64,000 nt of DNA from the NCBI GenBank assembly GCA_003255025.1, contig QANY01008042.1, positions 532,600-596,599 of the forward strand, in the 5' to 3' direction. A program made the translations under genes and the position numbers. Below the pieces are notes generated by a model. It did no database searches. It saw only the letters and a program-made list of their open reading frames with translations, and was not told where the DNA came from. Source of the DNA: Datisca glomerata. Lineage: Eukaryota > Streptophyta > Magnoliopsida > Cucurbitales > Datiscaceae. Shown here piece by piece: positions 22,020 to 35,715 of this stretch. The stretch's first letter is position 1, and the number at the start of each line of letters is the position of its first letter.

Positions 22020-23959
22020 TGTAGATACCGTATTTTATCCGGTCCAATACTTTAAAAATATAAATTTTATTTTTTTAGCCCATATACTAGTTCAAGATTA
22101 TATGTATGATTTGAAAAATAGCTCAAGACCTAAAAATAAGAAGAATTGTCCAAGGACTAAAAAATAAAAAAAGAACAAAAAGGATTAAAAATAAAAATTG
22201 AAGTGCTAAGTTTACCTATAAATAGATGAGAGATATTCACTTGAAAATGAGGATTGGAGAGTGAGAAAGAGAAGGGATTTTAGAGAGAGAAAGAGAGGTC
22301 TTCAGAAAATAGAAGAGACTTTTTTTGAAAGAGAGAGAAAGAGAATAACCATTTCTATTCATCTTTCATCTTCTCCTATTCTTTTTATTAAAGTAGTTTA
22401 AATTTTTTGTACTTTAGCTTACAATATATCTTGTTCATTATTATTCATCATCTCTCTTCTTCATACTCATATAGTTGATATTTTTTATTTCTTTTTCCAT
22501 ACATAAGTTGTTTGTTCCTTCTTTATCATTTCTCATACTCTTAATCTTAAGTTTTATTTTCATGTATCGTTGATTTTTATATAAGTTTGATAATGAGATA
22601 TTTTTGTCATCAACTCAATCAATGAGGATGAAGATAAAACTTTTGAGTGGTATAAAATTAACTCAATGTGAATTGACCCATCGACGGGTTAAAAGTGTAC
22701 ATTTGATGAAAATATCTCCTCTGATAATTTCTCATACATAAAAATGCATAAAATATAGAGTAAAACCTCTATACAAGATTATGCAAATGTTTAAGTTTTG
22801 AATTTTTTTTATGTTCTTACAAGTCTTATCCTTTCCTTTTTAATTTTTGTTCATCATTTTAGTAACACTTGTTTAAATTAGTTATCATCCATAATCATTA
22901 CTTTGATATTTGATTAACAATTAGGGAAGAAAGGAAAAATGATAATTAGTAGACTATATAGTCAAAAATAGTATGCTCATGTCAATTATATATGAAATTA
23001 AACATTTTTCATAAATTAATTTATTTACACATGAAAAAGGTTATTTAATTTATGAAATGATTACATATATATATCTCTTCTCGTGTTTTCTGTATTTTTT
23101 TTGTGTTTTTTGTATTTTGTTGTTGTTTGTATTTTATTTCTTTTTTTGTTTCTGTTTTTTTTATTAGTAGATATAGTTTTAATTTAGTTTGTATATTTTT
23201 TACTCATTTCATATATATATATATATATATATNCTCTACATATTCCTTTTTAATTTATCATACATATTTATCATATCTAACATTTCTTTCTATTATTCTT
23301 TCTTTTTCTTTATAGTTGGTATCTATTCTTATTTATTTATGTATTATTGTCATCGTCATGATTATATGTGATTACTGTTTTATTCTTTTATCGTCAGAAT
23401 TGATACTCGTAAATTAAAATCATAACAATTAAATTTTGTTAATTTCGTTATTTAGTCGTCACTAAAAAAATCTTATGGCGGACTTTAGAATTGTTTGGAT
23501 ACCAAATTTCTCGAAGTACCGAGGTGAGAAGTTATTTTCAAGATACCGAGAGTAACTCCAATAATGCTTTGATTTAAAAAAATATAAAAAAAGTAAAAAT
23601 AATAATTTTTCAATGATCTTTATACCACCCATTAAAGATCATTTATTTATTCATTTTTATGATGCAAAACGTACCATATGGGATATTCAAAATTGAATTT
23701 CTTAAACATTATTTTAAAAAATAATTTGGATAGCATTTGATTAAATTTGGTAACCATTTTTCATAATGGGTGTTGTGGGGTGCTAATACCTTCACCACAC
23801 GCAAATGACTCCCGAAGCAACTTTAAATTTTCGCAGATCAAAATATTTGATTTTAAAATTGACTGACCAATCACACCTTAAAATGATTTGTGGTGACTCC
23901 GAATTTCTTTTTAAAATGATTTTTCAATCGCCGCTCCGCGTCGCATGCACGTTGCGACA
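22020..23959 (+). repeat. Left LTR of the Tat-like element
   Basis: It begins TGTAGATACC and ends near GCGACA just before the PBS-like site. It contains a TATA-like CTATAAATAG at about 22214 followed by a purine-rich GAGAGAAAGAGAG leader. A TA run ends in the single ambiguous base n at 23233. It matches 35841-37822 with many substitutions and small indels, so the insertion is old. Confidence 0.9.
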
Positions 23960-23964
23960 GCTTA

Positions 23965-23980
23965 GCGACTCCACTGGGGA
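23965..23980 (+). other. Primer binding site-like sequence
   Basis: GCGACTCCACTGGGGA directly after the left LTR. This sequence type is common at the PBS of Tat/Ogre elements. The primer tRNA was not determined. Confidence 0.6.
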
Positions 23981-24575
23981 TAAACAATTGGCCTAATAAT
24001 TTTTAGATCGATAGAGAGTCAAGCCAAAATTTTATCATATGCTATTATTCTGTGTGGTTCTTTGTTTGTTTATTTGATTCATTATTTTTTTTCTAATTCA
24101 TGTCTTTAGTTGTATATAGTTTATTTTTTACGAAGTATATTATCTTTACATAATTTCTAATTTCACACATATACACTAGCCTTGTACTCGGGCTTTCTTT
24201 TTAGGATTAGCGAGAATGAGTAGTGGAACTTCGATTCTCGTGCAGGCTCATGAAAGTTCTCACTCAGGTCGACCCTTTCAGGATACCATTTGGGAGGCCC
24301 TGTTACTCCATTCGGATAATAGTACGGATAACCTAAGAGCCTATTAAGAGATTTAAGAGCCCATTTCATGACTAATGTTTGATAGAAATAGAGATTCTGT
24401 TTAATTATGGTATCATGACTAATTTTGTTCATGTATATATGTCCTACGCTCTTTAAACATTTCTTTTCTTCCCCATTGTTTCACTTCTGACTTCATCTTT
24501 TTTTGGCATACATGCATTCGTGCAGCGTAATAGGGATTGTAAAGAATTATTCAATTCATTCATATTTTAGAGACC

Positions 24576-26680
24576 ATGACTTCTATTTTGAGTGTGATAG
24601 AAGATCAAGTTACAGTAGCCCAATGATTAGAGGAAACACAGAAACAAAAAGGAGATTGTCTGAAAAATGAGGATGTCGTTCTCCTACCAACAATCACTAA
24701 GATAGAGTTCTCACATACTGACTTGGAGAGGTTTAAGAAGATATGGGAGGATTTTTCACCGGAGCAGAAAAATTTATTTGTCAGTAAATTGGTCACATCG
24801 CTTATCTTCTGTATATTACAGTCAACGCTCCCATTCTTAAGGCTTTAATGCATTTCTGGGACCCTTTGTACAGATGTTTCACCTTTGGAATAATTGATCT
24901 TACTCCTACAACTAAAGAATATCAAGCCCTACTTAATGTCCCGCTGTGAAGCACGGATAAAGTTTATAATTATGGTAAAAAGCTCACATTGAAGGGAGCT
25001 TTATCCAAGCTCTTGGGTATTGTCCATGCATATGAGATTGAGAGAAGGTTGAAAGTTAAAGGGGGAATGAGTGTGTGCCGCTGGATTACCTCCTAGATCT
25101 CACCCAAAATGTCTTGAAAGAAGATAAAGGTATGGCTCTTTATGCACTGTGTATTTATGGCACCACATTATTTCCAAAGAATCAAGGTTACGTGGATGAT
25201 AAAGTGATAAAAATGTTCCTTCAAGTTGAACATGGTGTTAACTCGGTTTTCTCAATTCTCGCTGTGACTTTTCATTCCTTAAATCACATACGAGTGTTTG
25301 GAAAATGGAAGTTTATCGGCTACCCATATTTTTGTGTATTTGGATTCTTAGCCATCTAAGATGTCCACTAGATTTCAAATGTCCTCAAGTTAAGTTCTCA
25401 AGCCCATAGATAAAGACGAGAATCCCCATTACAGGATTTAGAATGACCAAATGGAATCCGCAGTTTTCCACAAAATGGGTGTGGCTCTCACACCTATCAA
25501 AGTTGAAAGATGAGCATGTTATCTGGAAAGCCATCTGGATGCCATTAACATCGATGATCTACAAATGTGGCGAATATCAATGGGTCCCGCTCCTAGGACC
25601 ATGGGGATGTACTAATTATGCTCTGCTAATGGTGCTCCGTCAATTATATATGAGACAGTTTGTCTCTGCCACGCACGCATTGAAAGACATTTAGATCAGT
25701 TATGATTCTCAAGATATTGAATAAAAATTAGAGCAGCTAATTAAAGCTTGGAAAATAATGAGAAATGTTCGAAATGAGAAGAACCACATGAATTGTACAA
25801 AGGAGTATGAAGCATGGTTTGAGAGTAAAGGCAAAGTAACTAGTGCCTTACCAGTTGAGGAGTTACAATCATACAAGTTACCGGAAGCTCATTAAGAGTT
25901 CGTTAAAAAGGAGGAGCAGGATGAGTTATATGAGGAGCGTCAAAAGAATTTAGCTCTCTTTGAAGAAAACAGACGTCTAACAGCCGAGATGAATTTATCT
26001 AGCAAACACAAGATCGAAGCTGAAAAATAATTCAGAGTTGAGAAACAAGAATATCTGATGCGGATAAACTTAGAGTTGGGAACTGACACTCACAAACTGA
26101 ACAACAAAATTAGAAAGATGAGAATTTGTGAGGGGTAATCTATGAAGAAGAGGATCGAATCATGAAGCTAGAAAAGAAAAATAAGGTTGTACAAGAGGTT
26201 TTAGAAGAGTTTAAGGGGGTCGTCGATAAGATGAATGCGTACATCGTTGAGTTAGAAGAACAATATGACTCATTACGATAAATCACTGATAATTTACAAG
26301 TTGATATAGAGGATAAAAAAGTTAGGAAGACCAAGTCACAAATGATAGTGAAGAACTATTGAAAGTCATTGCAAGCTTTGAGCATCAAGTTAGAGCGTAA
26401 CAGAACGTGGCAGAGAAATTGGCAAGAAATAATGATGTTAATCTCGACGCACTGAGATATGATTACCAATTACTGCAACAAGAGCACGACTTGATTTGAC
26501 AACGATCAGGGTAGGATATGGAATGGCTTAAAGGCGTGGCCTTGAGAGCGAGCAATTTGGCAGAACAAACATCATTTTTGGAAAAATATGTTTTGCCCAT
26601 CCATCCTAATGGGGAGAACTTGTCTAAGTTTTTGGAAGAAATCAACAGATATATGAGTCATTTTGGTCATTTTGTATAAA
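24576..26680 (+). pseudogene. Extra ORF1 of the Tat-like element (DUF7745-like plus coiled coil)
   Basis: It runs from ATG 24576 through interrupted frames. Recognisable blocks are FWDPLYRCFTFG (about 24850), LYALCIYGTTLFPKNQGYVDD (about 25140-25200), RVFGKWKFIGYPYFCVFGF, and IYKCGEYQWVPLLGPWGC with LRQLYMRQFVSATHALKD (about 25555-25690). These match the plant-transposon DUF7745 type of protein encoded upstream of gag in large Tat elements. The C-terminal half (about 25790-26680) is Glu/Lys/Arg-rich and looks coiled-coil. Several in-frame stops make it non-functional. The biochemical role of this ORF is not known. Confidence 0.78.
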
Positions 26681-26959
26681 CTCATATTGCAGAGTAGTGT
26701 AGTTGACTTCTACATATTCAAATGTAGTGGATGGCTCTACTAATGGAATGAAATTGAGTACTTTGTTACTTTCACTTTGCGCAGCATCATTTCTCATGCA
26801 TAAATTTACTTTCATTATTATTATTGTTATTATTATTTATTATTCTTCATTAGAAAAATCTACCATCTCATTGTTTTATTTTTATTTATATTAAGAAAAC
26901 TTTTCAAAGATAGCCCGTCAACTTCGACATCCCTATCGGCGTGAGCTCAAGTTAGGGTC

Positions 26960-28488
26960 ATGGACGAGCAAGAAAGAGTGCAATCATGAGAGAAAATGAA
27001 AGAAGAAATTATGGAGCAGAAAGAGCAAATGGCCAGAGTCCTGGAACTCCTAGCCGCAAGTAAGGGAAAAGCCTGTCTTGAAAATCCGCAAAGGGCTCAA
27101 TCATCACAAAATCAATTGCCAAACGATATTCCATATTACCCTCCTGAGTTCACTCCAACCTATCAACGTTATCAGACTGACCACTTTCAGCATGCTTCAC
27201 CACAAGTAAATATCCAGCACTATCCATTTTCAAATGTCCAGGAAATGATGCAGACATGGAAAATTGGGTACAACCCATCCACAATGGAACCTAGCCATAA
27301 AGGGACATAGGCCTGTTACTAAACCAAGTGGAGACCCATTGTCGAAAGATAAGTTGGATTTTTTAGAGGAAAGATTGCGCGCCATTAAAGGGTAAGATGT
27401 ATATGGTACCATTGATGCCACCCAATTACGTTTGGTCCCAGATGTAACCATCCCAGATAAATTCAAACTACCTGAGTTTGAAAAATATGATGGTAGTACA
27501 TGCCTAAGAAGTCACATTATTATGTACTGCAGAAAGATAGTTGTTTGTGCAAATGATGATAAGCTGCTGAATTATTTCTTTCAAAATAGCTTGACGGGGG
27601 CTGCATCTCGCTGGTATATCCAGTTGGATAACCAACATATTCGGAGGTGGAAAGATTTAGCGTATGCTTTCTTAAGATAATACAAATACAACATAGGCAT
27701 GGCTCCTGATCGTCTAGATCTACACATGATGGAGAAAAAGCCTACTGAAGCCTTTAAAGAATATGCGTAAAGGTGGAGGGAATTAGCTGCTCAGGTACAC
27801 CCCCTTGTTAGAAAAAGAGATGGTTGAAATGTTTACTAACACCTTGAGATCTCCATTCTACGGTAGGATGATTGAAAGCGCTTCACACAACTTTTCTGAA
27901 ATTATAGTGATTGGTGAAATGATTGAATATGGGGTAAAGAATGGAAAAATTTCAGAAGTCGTATAAAATACATCATCCGTAAAAAAAGGGGCCGCCGTTA
28001 AAGCAAAAAGAAGGGGATGTACAGACAATCAATTTTGGGTACCCATCACAAGCTGTGAAACCCGAGGCCGGGATTTCCAAAGTATACTGAAGGGCCCAAA
28101 TCTGTGACATCATATGTAGTAAATACCTCATAAATTTTGTACAATTATCACTCTAAGCAATCAACATTTCAAAATAACCCGAGACCCAGTTTCAGGCCAC
28201 AGACTCACCAGTAAAATGCTGGTCAGTCTGATAAGCCTCTAAGGGGAAAAGAAATAATCAATGTTTTGTCCAATGTGATCAAATCCCATGTCATATACAG
28301 AACTCTTACCACAATTGATACAGAATAATCAATTGGTGTCTATTCCTTCTGAACCTTTACAGCCACCATACCCAAGGTGGTATGATCCGACTGCTCGCTG
28401 TGATTATCATGTTGGGGCAGTGAGACATGCGACTAAGAATTGCACGACATTAAAAGGTAGAGTACATGCATTGATCAAGGCTGGATGA
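26960..28488 (+). pseudogene. Gag of the Tat-like element, broken
   Basis: It starts at ATG 26960 (MDEQERVQS then a stop). The capsid-type gag domain is readable at 27432-27680: PDKFKLPEFEKYDGSTCLRS and LTGAASRWYIQLDNQ. It continues past a stop with RLDLHMMEKKPTEAFKEYA and RWRELAAQV (27700-27800). A degenerate zinc-knuckle-like CDYHVGAVRHATKNC lies at about 28400-28445. Stops and at least one frame change separate the parts. Confidence 0.85.
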
Positions 28489-30213
28489 TTGAATTTCAAA
28501 AAGGCTAATGGGAACTCAGATATCAATTTCAACCCTCTATCAAATCATGGGAATCCTACCGTAGATGCAATCGAGGAATATTTTTCATATGGAAAGAAGG
28601 ATGTGGCAGATGTGAGCATGTCAATGGAAATACTTTTCCATCTTCTTTCCAAAGCAGGGTACATCTACCCAACACACTCAGAGGATGAAGGCGTTTCTAG
28701 AAAGCATATGCATGACTTTGATTGTTTGTTTCATAAGAATGTGATGGGGCATACAATTGAGGAATGTGCTGATTTTAAAATGAAAGTGCAAAAGTTGTTG
28801 GATGCAAAGATACTTACAATATGTCATAAAGGAGAAAGAGAATACCAGGAAGATGACTATTTCATCCTCATGATAACTAAAGAATCATCTGAAGTTAATG
28901 TTGAAGTGTCATCCTATATCCCAAAACCTTTCAAAATACATTATGAGGAAAAGTCAACCCGCACCGCTGTTTTTTATGCTCCGATGCCCATCACCATCCA
29001 AATATCGGGTGCGTTTGCTTACAAGGATTTAAGAGCAGTACCATGGAGGTACGGATATGAGGTTATTACAAGCGATAACGACAAAACTCAAGCGCTAAAT
29101 CCATCAGACCTCGATCTCCCCATAAATAATATTTCGAGAGTAGGTGGGATGACGAGGAGTGGCAGATGCTACACACCAGAAGTTTTGAAAATAGATAAAA
29201 GCGATGAATTTGAAAGACTAAGGAAAGGTAAATCCAAAGAAGGTGACAATGGTCATGAGTTCCAAAGAGAAATGCATGGCGGCCAAGTGATAGACCCAGA
29301 TATAATAAGAGGTACAAAGAAAGAAAGAGTAGTATTTGAAGAAAAAGTATGTGAATTTTTTAAGCCCATCAAGCAAAACGAGTATAAGGTGATAGAACAA
29401 CTTAATCGTTTACCTGCTCGCATATCTTTACTATCACTCTTTCTGAATTCTGAACCACATCGCCGAGCATTATTAAAGGTTTTGAATCAAGCATATGTCT
29501 GTCATGACATTACGGTGGAGAAGTTGAGTGGAATTGTGAAAAATATTACCGCACCAAATTTTATCACTTTCACAGATGATGAAATCCCTGCCTATGGTAC
29601 TGGACACACCATAGCTCTACATATATCCATGAAATATAAGGATTATGTTGTTGTAAAAATATTGATTGATAACGGTGCGTCTCTAAAAGTAATGCCAAGA
29701 TCCACACTAGCAAAGCTTCATGTGGACGCGACACATATGCGACCGAGCATGATGATAGTAAGAGCATTTGACGGTACCCGAAAAGAAGTAGTCGGAGACA
29801 TAGAGATACAAATTTGAATTAGGGTATGCCTATTCAATATTGTTTTCCAAGTGATGGACATAAATCCAGTATACAGTTTTCTTTTAGGTCGACCATAAAT
29901 TTATTATGTTGGGGCAGTATCGTCTTCCTTACATCAGAAGCTGAAATTTATAATGAATCATAAACTCATTTATATATATGGGGAAGAAGATTTATTGGTA
30001 TCTAAGCCAGCTACCATGCCATATGTTGAGGAGGAGGAAGAAGCATTGGAGTGCTCATTTCGATCATTTGAGATTGCGAACACCACATTTGTTGATAGTG
30101 GGAAACTCGCTCTAACATCAAGCCTATCAAAAGCATCTCAAATGGTGACAGTTGATAATAAAAGGGGGGATACAAGTCAGGCAAAGGACTCAGGGGTAAG
30201 CATCAAGGCATAA
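28489..30213 (+). pseudogene. Protease region of the Tat-like element
   Basis: A 442-codon open stretch (28489-29817) ends in an aspartic-protease segment: ILIDNGASLKVMPRSTLAKL, around 29665-29720, carries the Asp-x-Gly-Ala/Ser active-site pattern with Asn in the middle, as is usual in this lineage. After a stop it continues as a conserved Tat segment (FLLGRP, VGAVSSSLHQKLKF and IYGEEDLLVS, then PYVEEEEEALECSF, 29870-30060). The long uninterrupted ORF is one of the better preserved parts of the element. Confidence 0.82.
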
Positions 30214-31171
30214 ATAAGTTAATCGAGTGGGACAAGAATGAGCAAAGGTGTGGGCTTGGATATAGACTGACCAAGGCTGATAGAGGGAATGTGGAAGCTC
30301 AAAAGAAGGAAAAGAGAATTGCTAGGTTCGAAAATAAGGAATTCGATATGGAAATGGCAATCATACCCCATATTTCTGAATCCTTCAAAAGTGGGGGAAT
30401 TTCATTCGAAGAACTGGTTATAGTAAGGCAGTACGACCTTAAAGATGATATCGCCAGGCTTTCAATATCCGCAATCTTAGAAAAATCATCAAGTGCACGT
30501 ACAAAGGACTTGGTCTCTCGATACGATTCAGATCATGAGCTTAACAATTGGGATGTCACCGAGCTACTAGTGCTTCTTGAGAATTTTCAAGAGTAATGTG
30601 TTAATGCCAAAATTCTAATGATTTTGCCCAATGTCTTAGGAATTTCATTGTTATGGGCTTACATTTTTGTCTGTTTCATGTCATCTCTTTGAATGAAAAT
30701 CTAAAAACTTATTTCGTTTCCTTATGTTAATGATAAATACAATTCCAGCTCTTTTTGTTCTTCCTTTTATGTCTACTTTTTCCATTTCTGAAATGCTATT
30801 CATACTCATGCGTTGTTTGTTTTCTTTTCTCGCCTTCCTTTCATCCAATAATCCGATTCAGGTTTGAGAACGGTGATTTTGAAAACAAGAGAATAAGCAA
30901 TAACTTCGACAATCTTATTCTTAGCGTAGAGTCAGATAAAAGTGACGAGGATAATTTTGAACCATCTCCAAAAATGTTAAGAATGGTAGAAGAGGATGAT
31001 AAAATAACTCAACCATATCAAGAGTTAACGGAGGTGATAAATTTGAGATTAAATGGAGAGACGAAAGAAGTCCAAATCGGCACTTCTATGATAAGTGAAA
31101 GTCACCGACAATTCATTGACTTACTCAAGGATATATTGAAGTCTTTGCATGGTCTTACCAAGATATGCTAG
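30214..31171 (+). pseudogene. G-patch-like remnant and RT-upstream linker
   Basis: NEQRCGLGYRLTKADRGN (about 30237-30290) corresponds to the glycine-rich G-patch-like segment between protease and RT in Tat elements. It is followed by an open stretch to 30596. The segment 30860-31171 holds ELTEVINLRLNGETKEVQIG, the usual acidic lead-in to RT. Both are separated from the neighbouring parts by stops. Confidence 0.65.
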
Positions 31172-32573
31172 GTCTAGACATAGATATCGTGGTTCATCAT
31201 TTGCCACTTATGCCCGAAAGTAAATCAGTACGACAAAAGTTACGGAAAATGAAACCAGATATGCTGTTACAAATCAAAGAAGAAGTTAAAAAATAAGTAG
31301 ATGCGAGCTTTATAGAAGTAGAAAAATACTCTGAATGAATTGCTAACATAATCCCAGTGCCGAAGAAAAATGGGAAAGTAAGGATGTGCGTCGATTATAG
31401 AGACTTAAATTAGGCAATCCCAAAGGATAATTTTCCATTACCCCATATCGATGTCTTAGTGGATAACACTGCAGGACATTCAATTTTCTCTTTCATGGAT
31501 GATTTTTCAGGGTGTAACCAAATCAAAATGGCTCTTGGAGACCGTAAAAATACAACTTTTATAATTTTATGGGGTACATTTTGTTATAAGATTATGCCAT
31601 TTGGTCTAAAGAATGCAGGGGTGACTTATCAACGGGCAATGGTAACACTCTTTCATGGTATGATGTATAAAGAAATCGAAGTGTACATTGACGATATGAT
31701 TGCCAAATCTCATAAATGGGAAGATCACACTATCACTCTGCGGAAACTATTTGAACGGTTGAGAAAGTTTCAGTTAAAGTTTAACCCGACAAAGTGTACA
31801 TTTGCAGCATCTTCAGGGAAACTACTTAGTTTTGTCGTGAGAAAGAAAGGAATAGAAGTTGACCCTGACAAGGTTCGAGCTATCATTGATATGCCACCAC
31901 CTCAAACTCAAAAAGAAGTTAGAAGTTTTTTGGGGAGATTAAATTACATAGCTCGGTTCATCTCACAGGTAACTTCAACTTGTGAACCTATCTTTAAACT
32001 TCTTCACAAAAGTGATACAGAAGGATGGAATGATGATTGCCAAAATGCTTTTGAGAAGATCAAGCAATACTTGCAAAATTTACCTATACTTGTTCCTCCA
32101 ATTTAAGGGTGTCCACTCATTTTGTATCTTACAGTAACAGAAAAATCTATAGGTTGCGTACTTGGCCAACACGATGCCTCTTGAAAGAAAGAACAAGCAA
32201 TATATTATTAAGGAAAAAGGTTCACAAACTATGAGGCTAATTATTCGATGTTGAAGAAAACGTGTTGTGCATTAGCCTGGTTTGCTCACCGGCGTAGATA
32301 GTACATATTATACCACACCACTTGGTTTATTTCAAAGATGGATCCAATCAACTATATCTTGAAAAGCCATCAATTTCTGAGCAAATTGCTAAATGGAAAA
32401 TGTTGCTCATGGAATATGATATGTCTATGTCACGAGAAATAATAAAAGGAAGTGTACTTGCTGATTATCTGGCAGATCAACCAGTGCAAGATTATGAGCC
32501 TATGAAGTTTGATTTTTCTAATGAGATCATATCAGTCATATTAAAAAATGAAGAAGAATCTATGGATCCATAA
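31172..32573 (+). pseudogene. Reverse transcriptase of the Tat-like element, broken
   Basis: RT motifs are in order: VPKKNGKVRMCVDYRDLN (about 31359-31410, then a stop), SFMDDFSGCNQIKMAL (31490), CYKIMPFGLKNAGVTYQRAM (31580-31640), the catalytic VYIDDMIAKS (about 31680-31710), and VRSFLGRLNYIARFIS (31917-31965). The connection domain is partly readable to 32573 (EQIAKWKMLLMEYDMSM, GSVLADYLADQPV). Stops at about 31294, 31336 and 31411 and one at 32104 break it. Confidence 0.92.
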
Positions 32574-32760
32574 TTGTGGACAATGTTATTTGATGGCGCA
32601 TCTAATGATGTAGGACATGGAATTGGGGCAATCCTCATATCTCCTGAGGAAAAGTTTTTCCCATTCACGGTAAAACTATGCTTTGATTGTACAAACAATG
32701 TGGCAGAATATGAGGCATGTTCTATAGGAATTCAAGCAGCTTTTGTGATATGAAGATAAG
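32574..32760 (+). pseudogene. RNase H remnant
   Basis: LFDGASNDVGHGIGAILISP (about 32586-32650) carries the first catalytic aspartate, and NNVAEYEACSIGIQAA (about 32696-32743) the glutamate region of a retroelement RNase H. It is then frameshifted. Confidence 0.75.
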
Positions 32761-32929
32761 GAAACTTCGATTGTACAGAGATTTGTTACTGGTGATACGA
32801 TAACTAAATGGGGAATGGGAAGCTAGAGACTCCAAGCTGGTACCTTACAACAAACATGTAACTAAGTTAAGCCAAATTTTTTTAGCTGATCTCATTTGAC
32901 CATATACCCAGAACCCAGAGAGAATAATC

Positions 32930-34275
32930 AAATCGCAGATGCACTGGTAACTCTAGCGCCCATGTTTACCGTAGACTTTAAAGAAGAAGTGCGACCCATA
33001 AAAATTGAGAAGTGCCAGACACATGACCATGGTATTACGACATCAAGCAGTATATAAAGAATGTGGAATATCCATCCAAAGCTTCTGAGAATGATAAACG
33101 CACTATTAGAAGATTGTCCATGGATTTCTTCTTGAATGATGAAATACTCTACAAAAGAAATCATGATATGGTGCTTTTAAGATGTATTAATGCAAGGGAA
33201 GTGAATCAAATCATAGAAGAAGTTCACGAAAGAATTTGTGGTGTCATGCTAATAGACATATGATGGCCAAACAAATCTTGTGAGCTAGATATTATTGGTT
33301 AACTCTAGAATCATACTACATCAAGTACGCCAAGAAATGTCATAAATGTCAAATATATGCTGATAAAATTCATATACATGCATCCCGTTTACATGTCATG
33401 GCTGCACCTTGTAGTTCTCTATGTGAGGTACGGACGTCACTGGTCCAATCACACCAAAAGCCACAAACGGGCATCGTTTCATTTTGGTCTCTATAGATTA
33501 TTTTACCAAATGGGTGGAGGAAAATTTTTATTCGAGTGTAACCTGAATGGCGGTTTTTAAGTTCATTAAAAAGGAAATAATTTGTCGATATGATCTACAT
33601 GAAAGGATCATCACAGATAATGAGACAAATTTAAATATAAGATGATGAAAGAATTATGTGAGTGGTTCAAAATTAAGCATCATAATTCATCTCATTTATC
33701 GTTCGAAGATGAACTAAGCAATGGAAGCAGTTAATAAGAACATAAAAAAGATCATAGAGAAGATGACGGAGGTTTATAAGGATTGGCATGAGATGCTCCC
33801 TTTCGCACTACATGGATACCGCACATGAGTCCGAACATCAACTGGGGCAATGTCGTTCTCTTTGGTATATGGCATGGAAGCGGTCCTTCCAATTGAGGTG
33901 GAAATTCTCCCCTCAGAGTATTAATGGAGGCAAAATTAGAAGAAGCAGAGTGGGTACAAACACGATATGCGCAAATAAATTTCATCGAGGAAAAAAAATT
34001 GACTGCATTATGTAGAGGGCATTTATATCAAAGAAAAATGATGTACGCATACTACAAAAAATTATGTCCCTAATGTTTCTGAGAATGAGACATAGTGTTG
34101 AAAAAGATACACCCATATCAAAAGGATCATCGGGGGAAGTAGACCCCAAATTACGAAAAATCTTTCATTGTCAAGAAGGCCTTCTCTGGAGGAGCTCTCA
34201 TGCTAACAAACATAGATGGAGACGATTTACCGCATACAGTTAATTCTGATGCAGTCAAGAAGTACTTCGTTTGAC
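32930..34275 (+). pseudogene. Integrase remnant
   Basis: The zinc-binding part is partly readable: EILYKRNHDMVLLRCINARE and IIEEVHERICG (33140-33240), then YAKKCHKCQIYADKIH (about 33325-33375) with the Cys pair. The core follows in shifted frames (ITPKATNGHRFILVSIDYFT-like text around 33450-33510, then HERIITDNETN at about 33600-33630). Multiple frameshifts abolish function. Confidence 0.78.
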
Positions 34276-35159
34276 CGCTCTAAGTATGGGAAAAGCGAAG
34301 TTGGGCAAAAAAAATGTTTTTAAAAAGAGTTGTCTCGAGTACTGGAGAAATTCTTATTCCATAATTTTTTTCCAAATCCTTGTTTGTAAACATTATTCAT
34401 CATCAATGAAGTGCCTTTTTTTCTTTCTCAGTTGACAAATACATATACTTCATCTTCACATTATTTCCATTATTTCTTATTCCTCCCAATTCTAAGATAT
34501 CATTAATTACTCTTGAAATAACTCAGAAGCATAAACTTCGTTAGGTGAAAGCTAATTGAAAAAGAAAAAAAAGAAAAGGATAGAAACTAAGAAAGGCGGT
34601 CTGAGCGCGAGGTGAAATCTGAAAAGTCACCATTAGAAAAGTCGGTATGCACATGACGAAGGCCAAAACACGATTGGAGGATTACAATTAAAGTACAGAA
34701 ATAAGCAAAATATGGAGCAATTATTCATTTTTCTTCATCGTCAACGTGAAGCCAAATACCGGGATATAAACCAATGAATAAGGATGCATCATTTTCTTAA
34801 AGGTATGCTTGATACTTCATTGCGAGTCCACGATCCTAGGCCAAGTGATTGTTTTGAGGGGAGAAGGATATGGCTACCTGTCAATTTTTAAAAAATTATC
34901 AAATGATTTTCTTACAAATGTTCACAATCATGCATAGCATGCATGCACGTAAAATCACTACTTTGCATTTATATTCAAGAATTACAATGCATAGACATGC
35001 ATCATATTGATCTATTTTAATATAATTCAAGTGAATGAATTATTTCAGGATATTTTTTTCGAAATCCACATATGACTTTTCAACATTTAGAGCTTGCATT
35101 AGTCTAGCTCTGGTTACCATATGAAACTTGTAAATCATATCAAACACTTCATTTTCTCT
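34276..35159 (+). other. Non-coding 3' part of the Tat-like element
   Basis: No domain seen. It lies between the integrase remnant and the tandem repeats before the right LTR. Confidence 0.6.
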
Positions 35160-35715
35160 GGTTAAATCAAACCCGACTTTGTCGCGATCGAAGCCCGGTG
35201 TCAACGCCTGGTCCGTTTCAATTAATATGGTTAAATCAAACCCGATTGAGTCGAGGTCGAAGCTTGTGTCTATCTAAGTCCACTTCGTTTCTTTATCTTT
35301 GGTTAAATCAAACCGGACTTTGTCGTGGTCGAAGCCCGATGTCAGGGCCTGGTCCGTTTCAATTAATATAGTTAAATCAAACCTACATCGAGTCAATATT
35401 GAAGCCTGTGTCTATCTAGGTCCACATCATTTCTTTATCTTTGATTAAATCGAACCCGACTTTGTCGCGGTCGAATCCCGGTATCAGCGCATGGTCTGTT
35501 TCAATTAATATGGTTAAATCAAACCCGCATCGAGTCGAGGTTGAAGCTTGTGTCTATCTAGGTACACGTCGTTTCTTTATTTTTGGTTAAATCGAACCCG
35601 ACTTTGTCACGGTCGAAGCCCGGTGTCAGCGCCTGGTCCGTTTCAATTAATATGGTTAAAACAAACTCGAATTGAGTCGAGGTCGAAGCCTGTGTCTATC
35701 CAGGTCCATTTCATA
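35160..35715 (+). repeat. 142-bp tandem repeat, about 4 copies
   Basis: Units start GGTTAAATCAAACCCGACTT at 35160, 35301, 35443 (GATTAAATCG variant) and 35585, a period of 141-142 bp. Each unit holds a second internal GGTTAAATC half about 65-70 bp later. It lies upstream of the polypurine tract and right LTR, a position where Tat/Ogre elements often carry tandem repeats. Confidence 0.93.
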
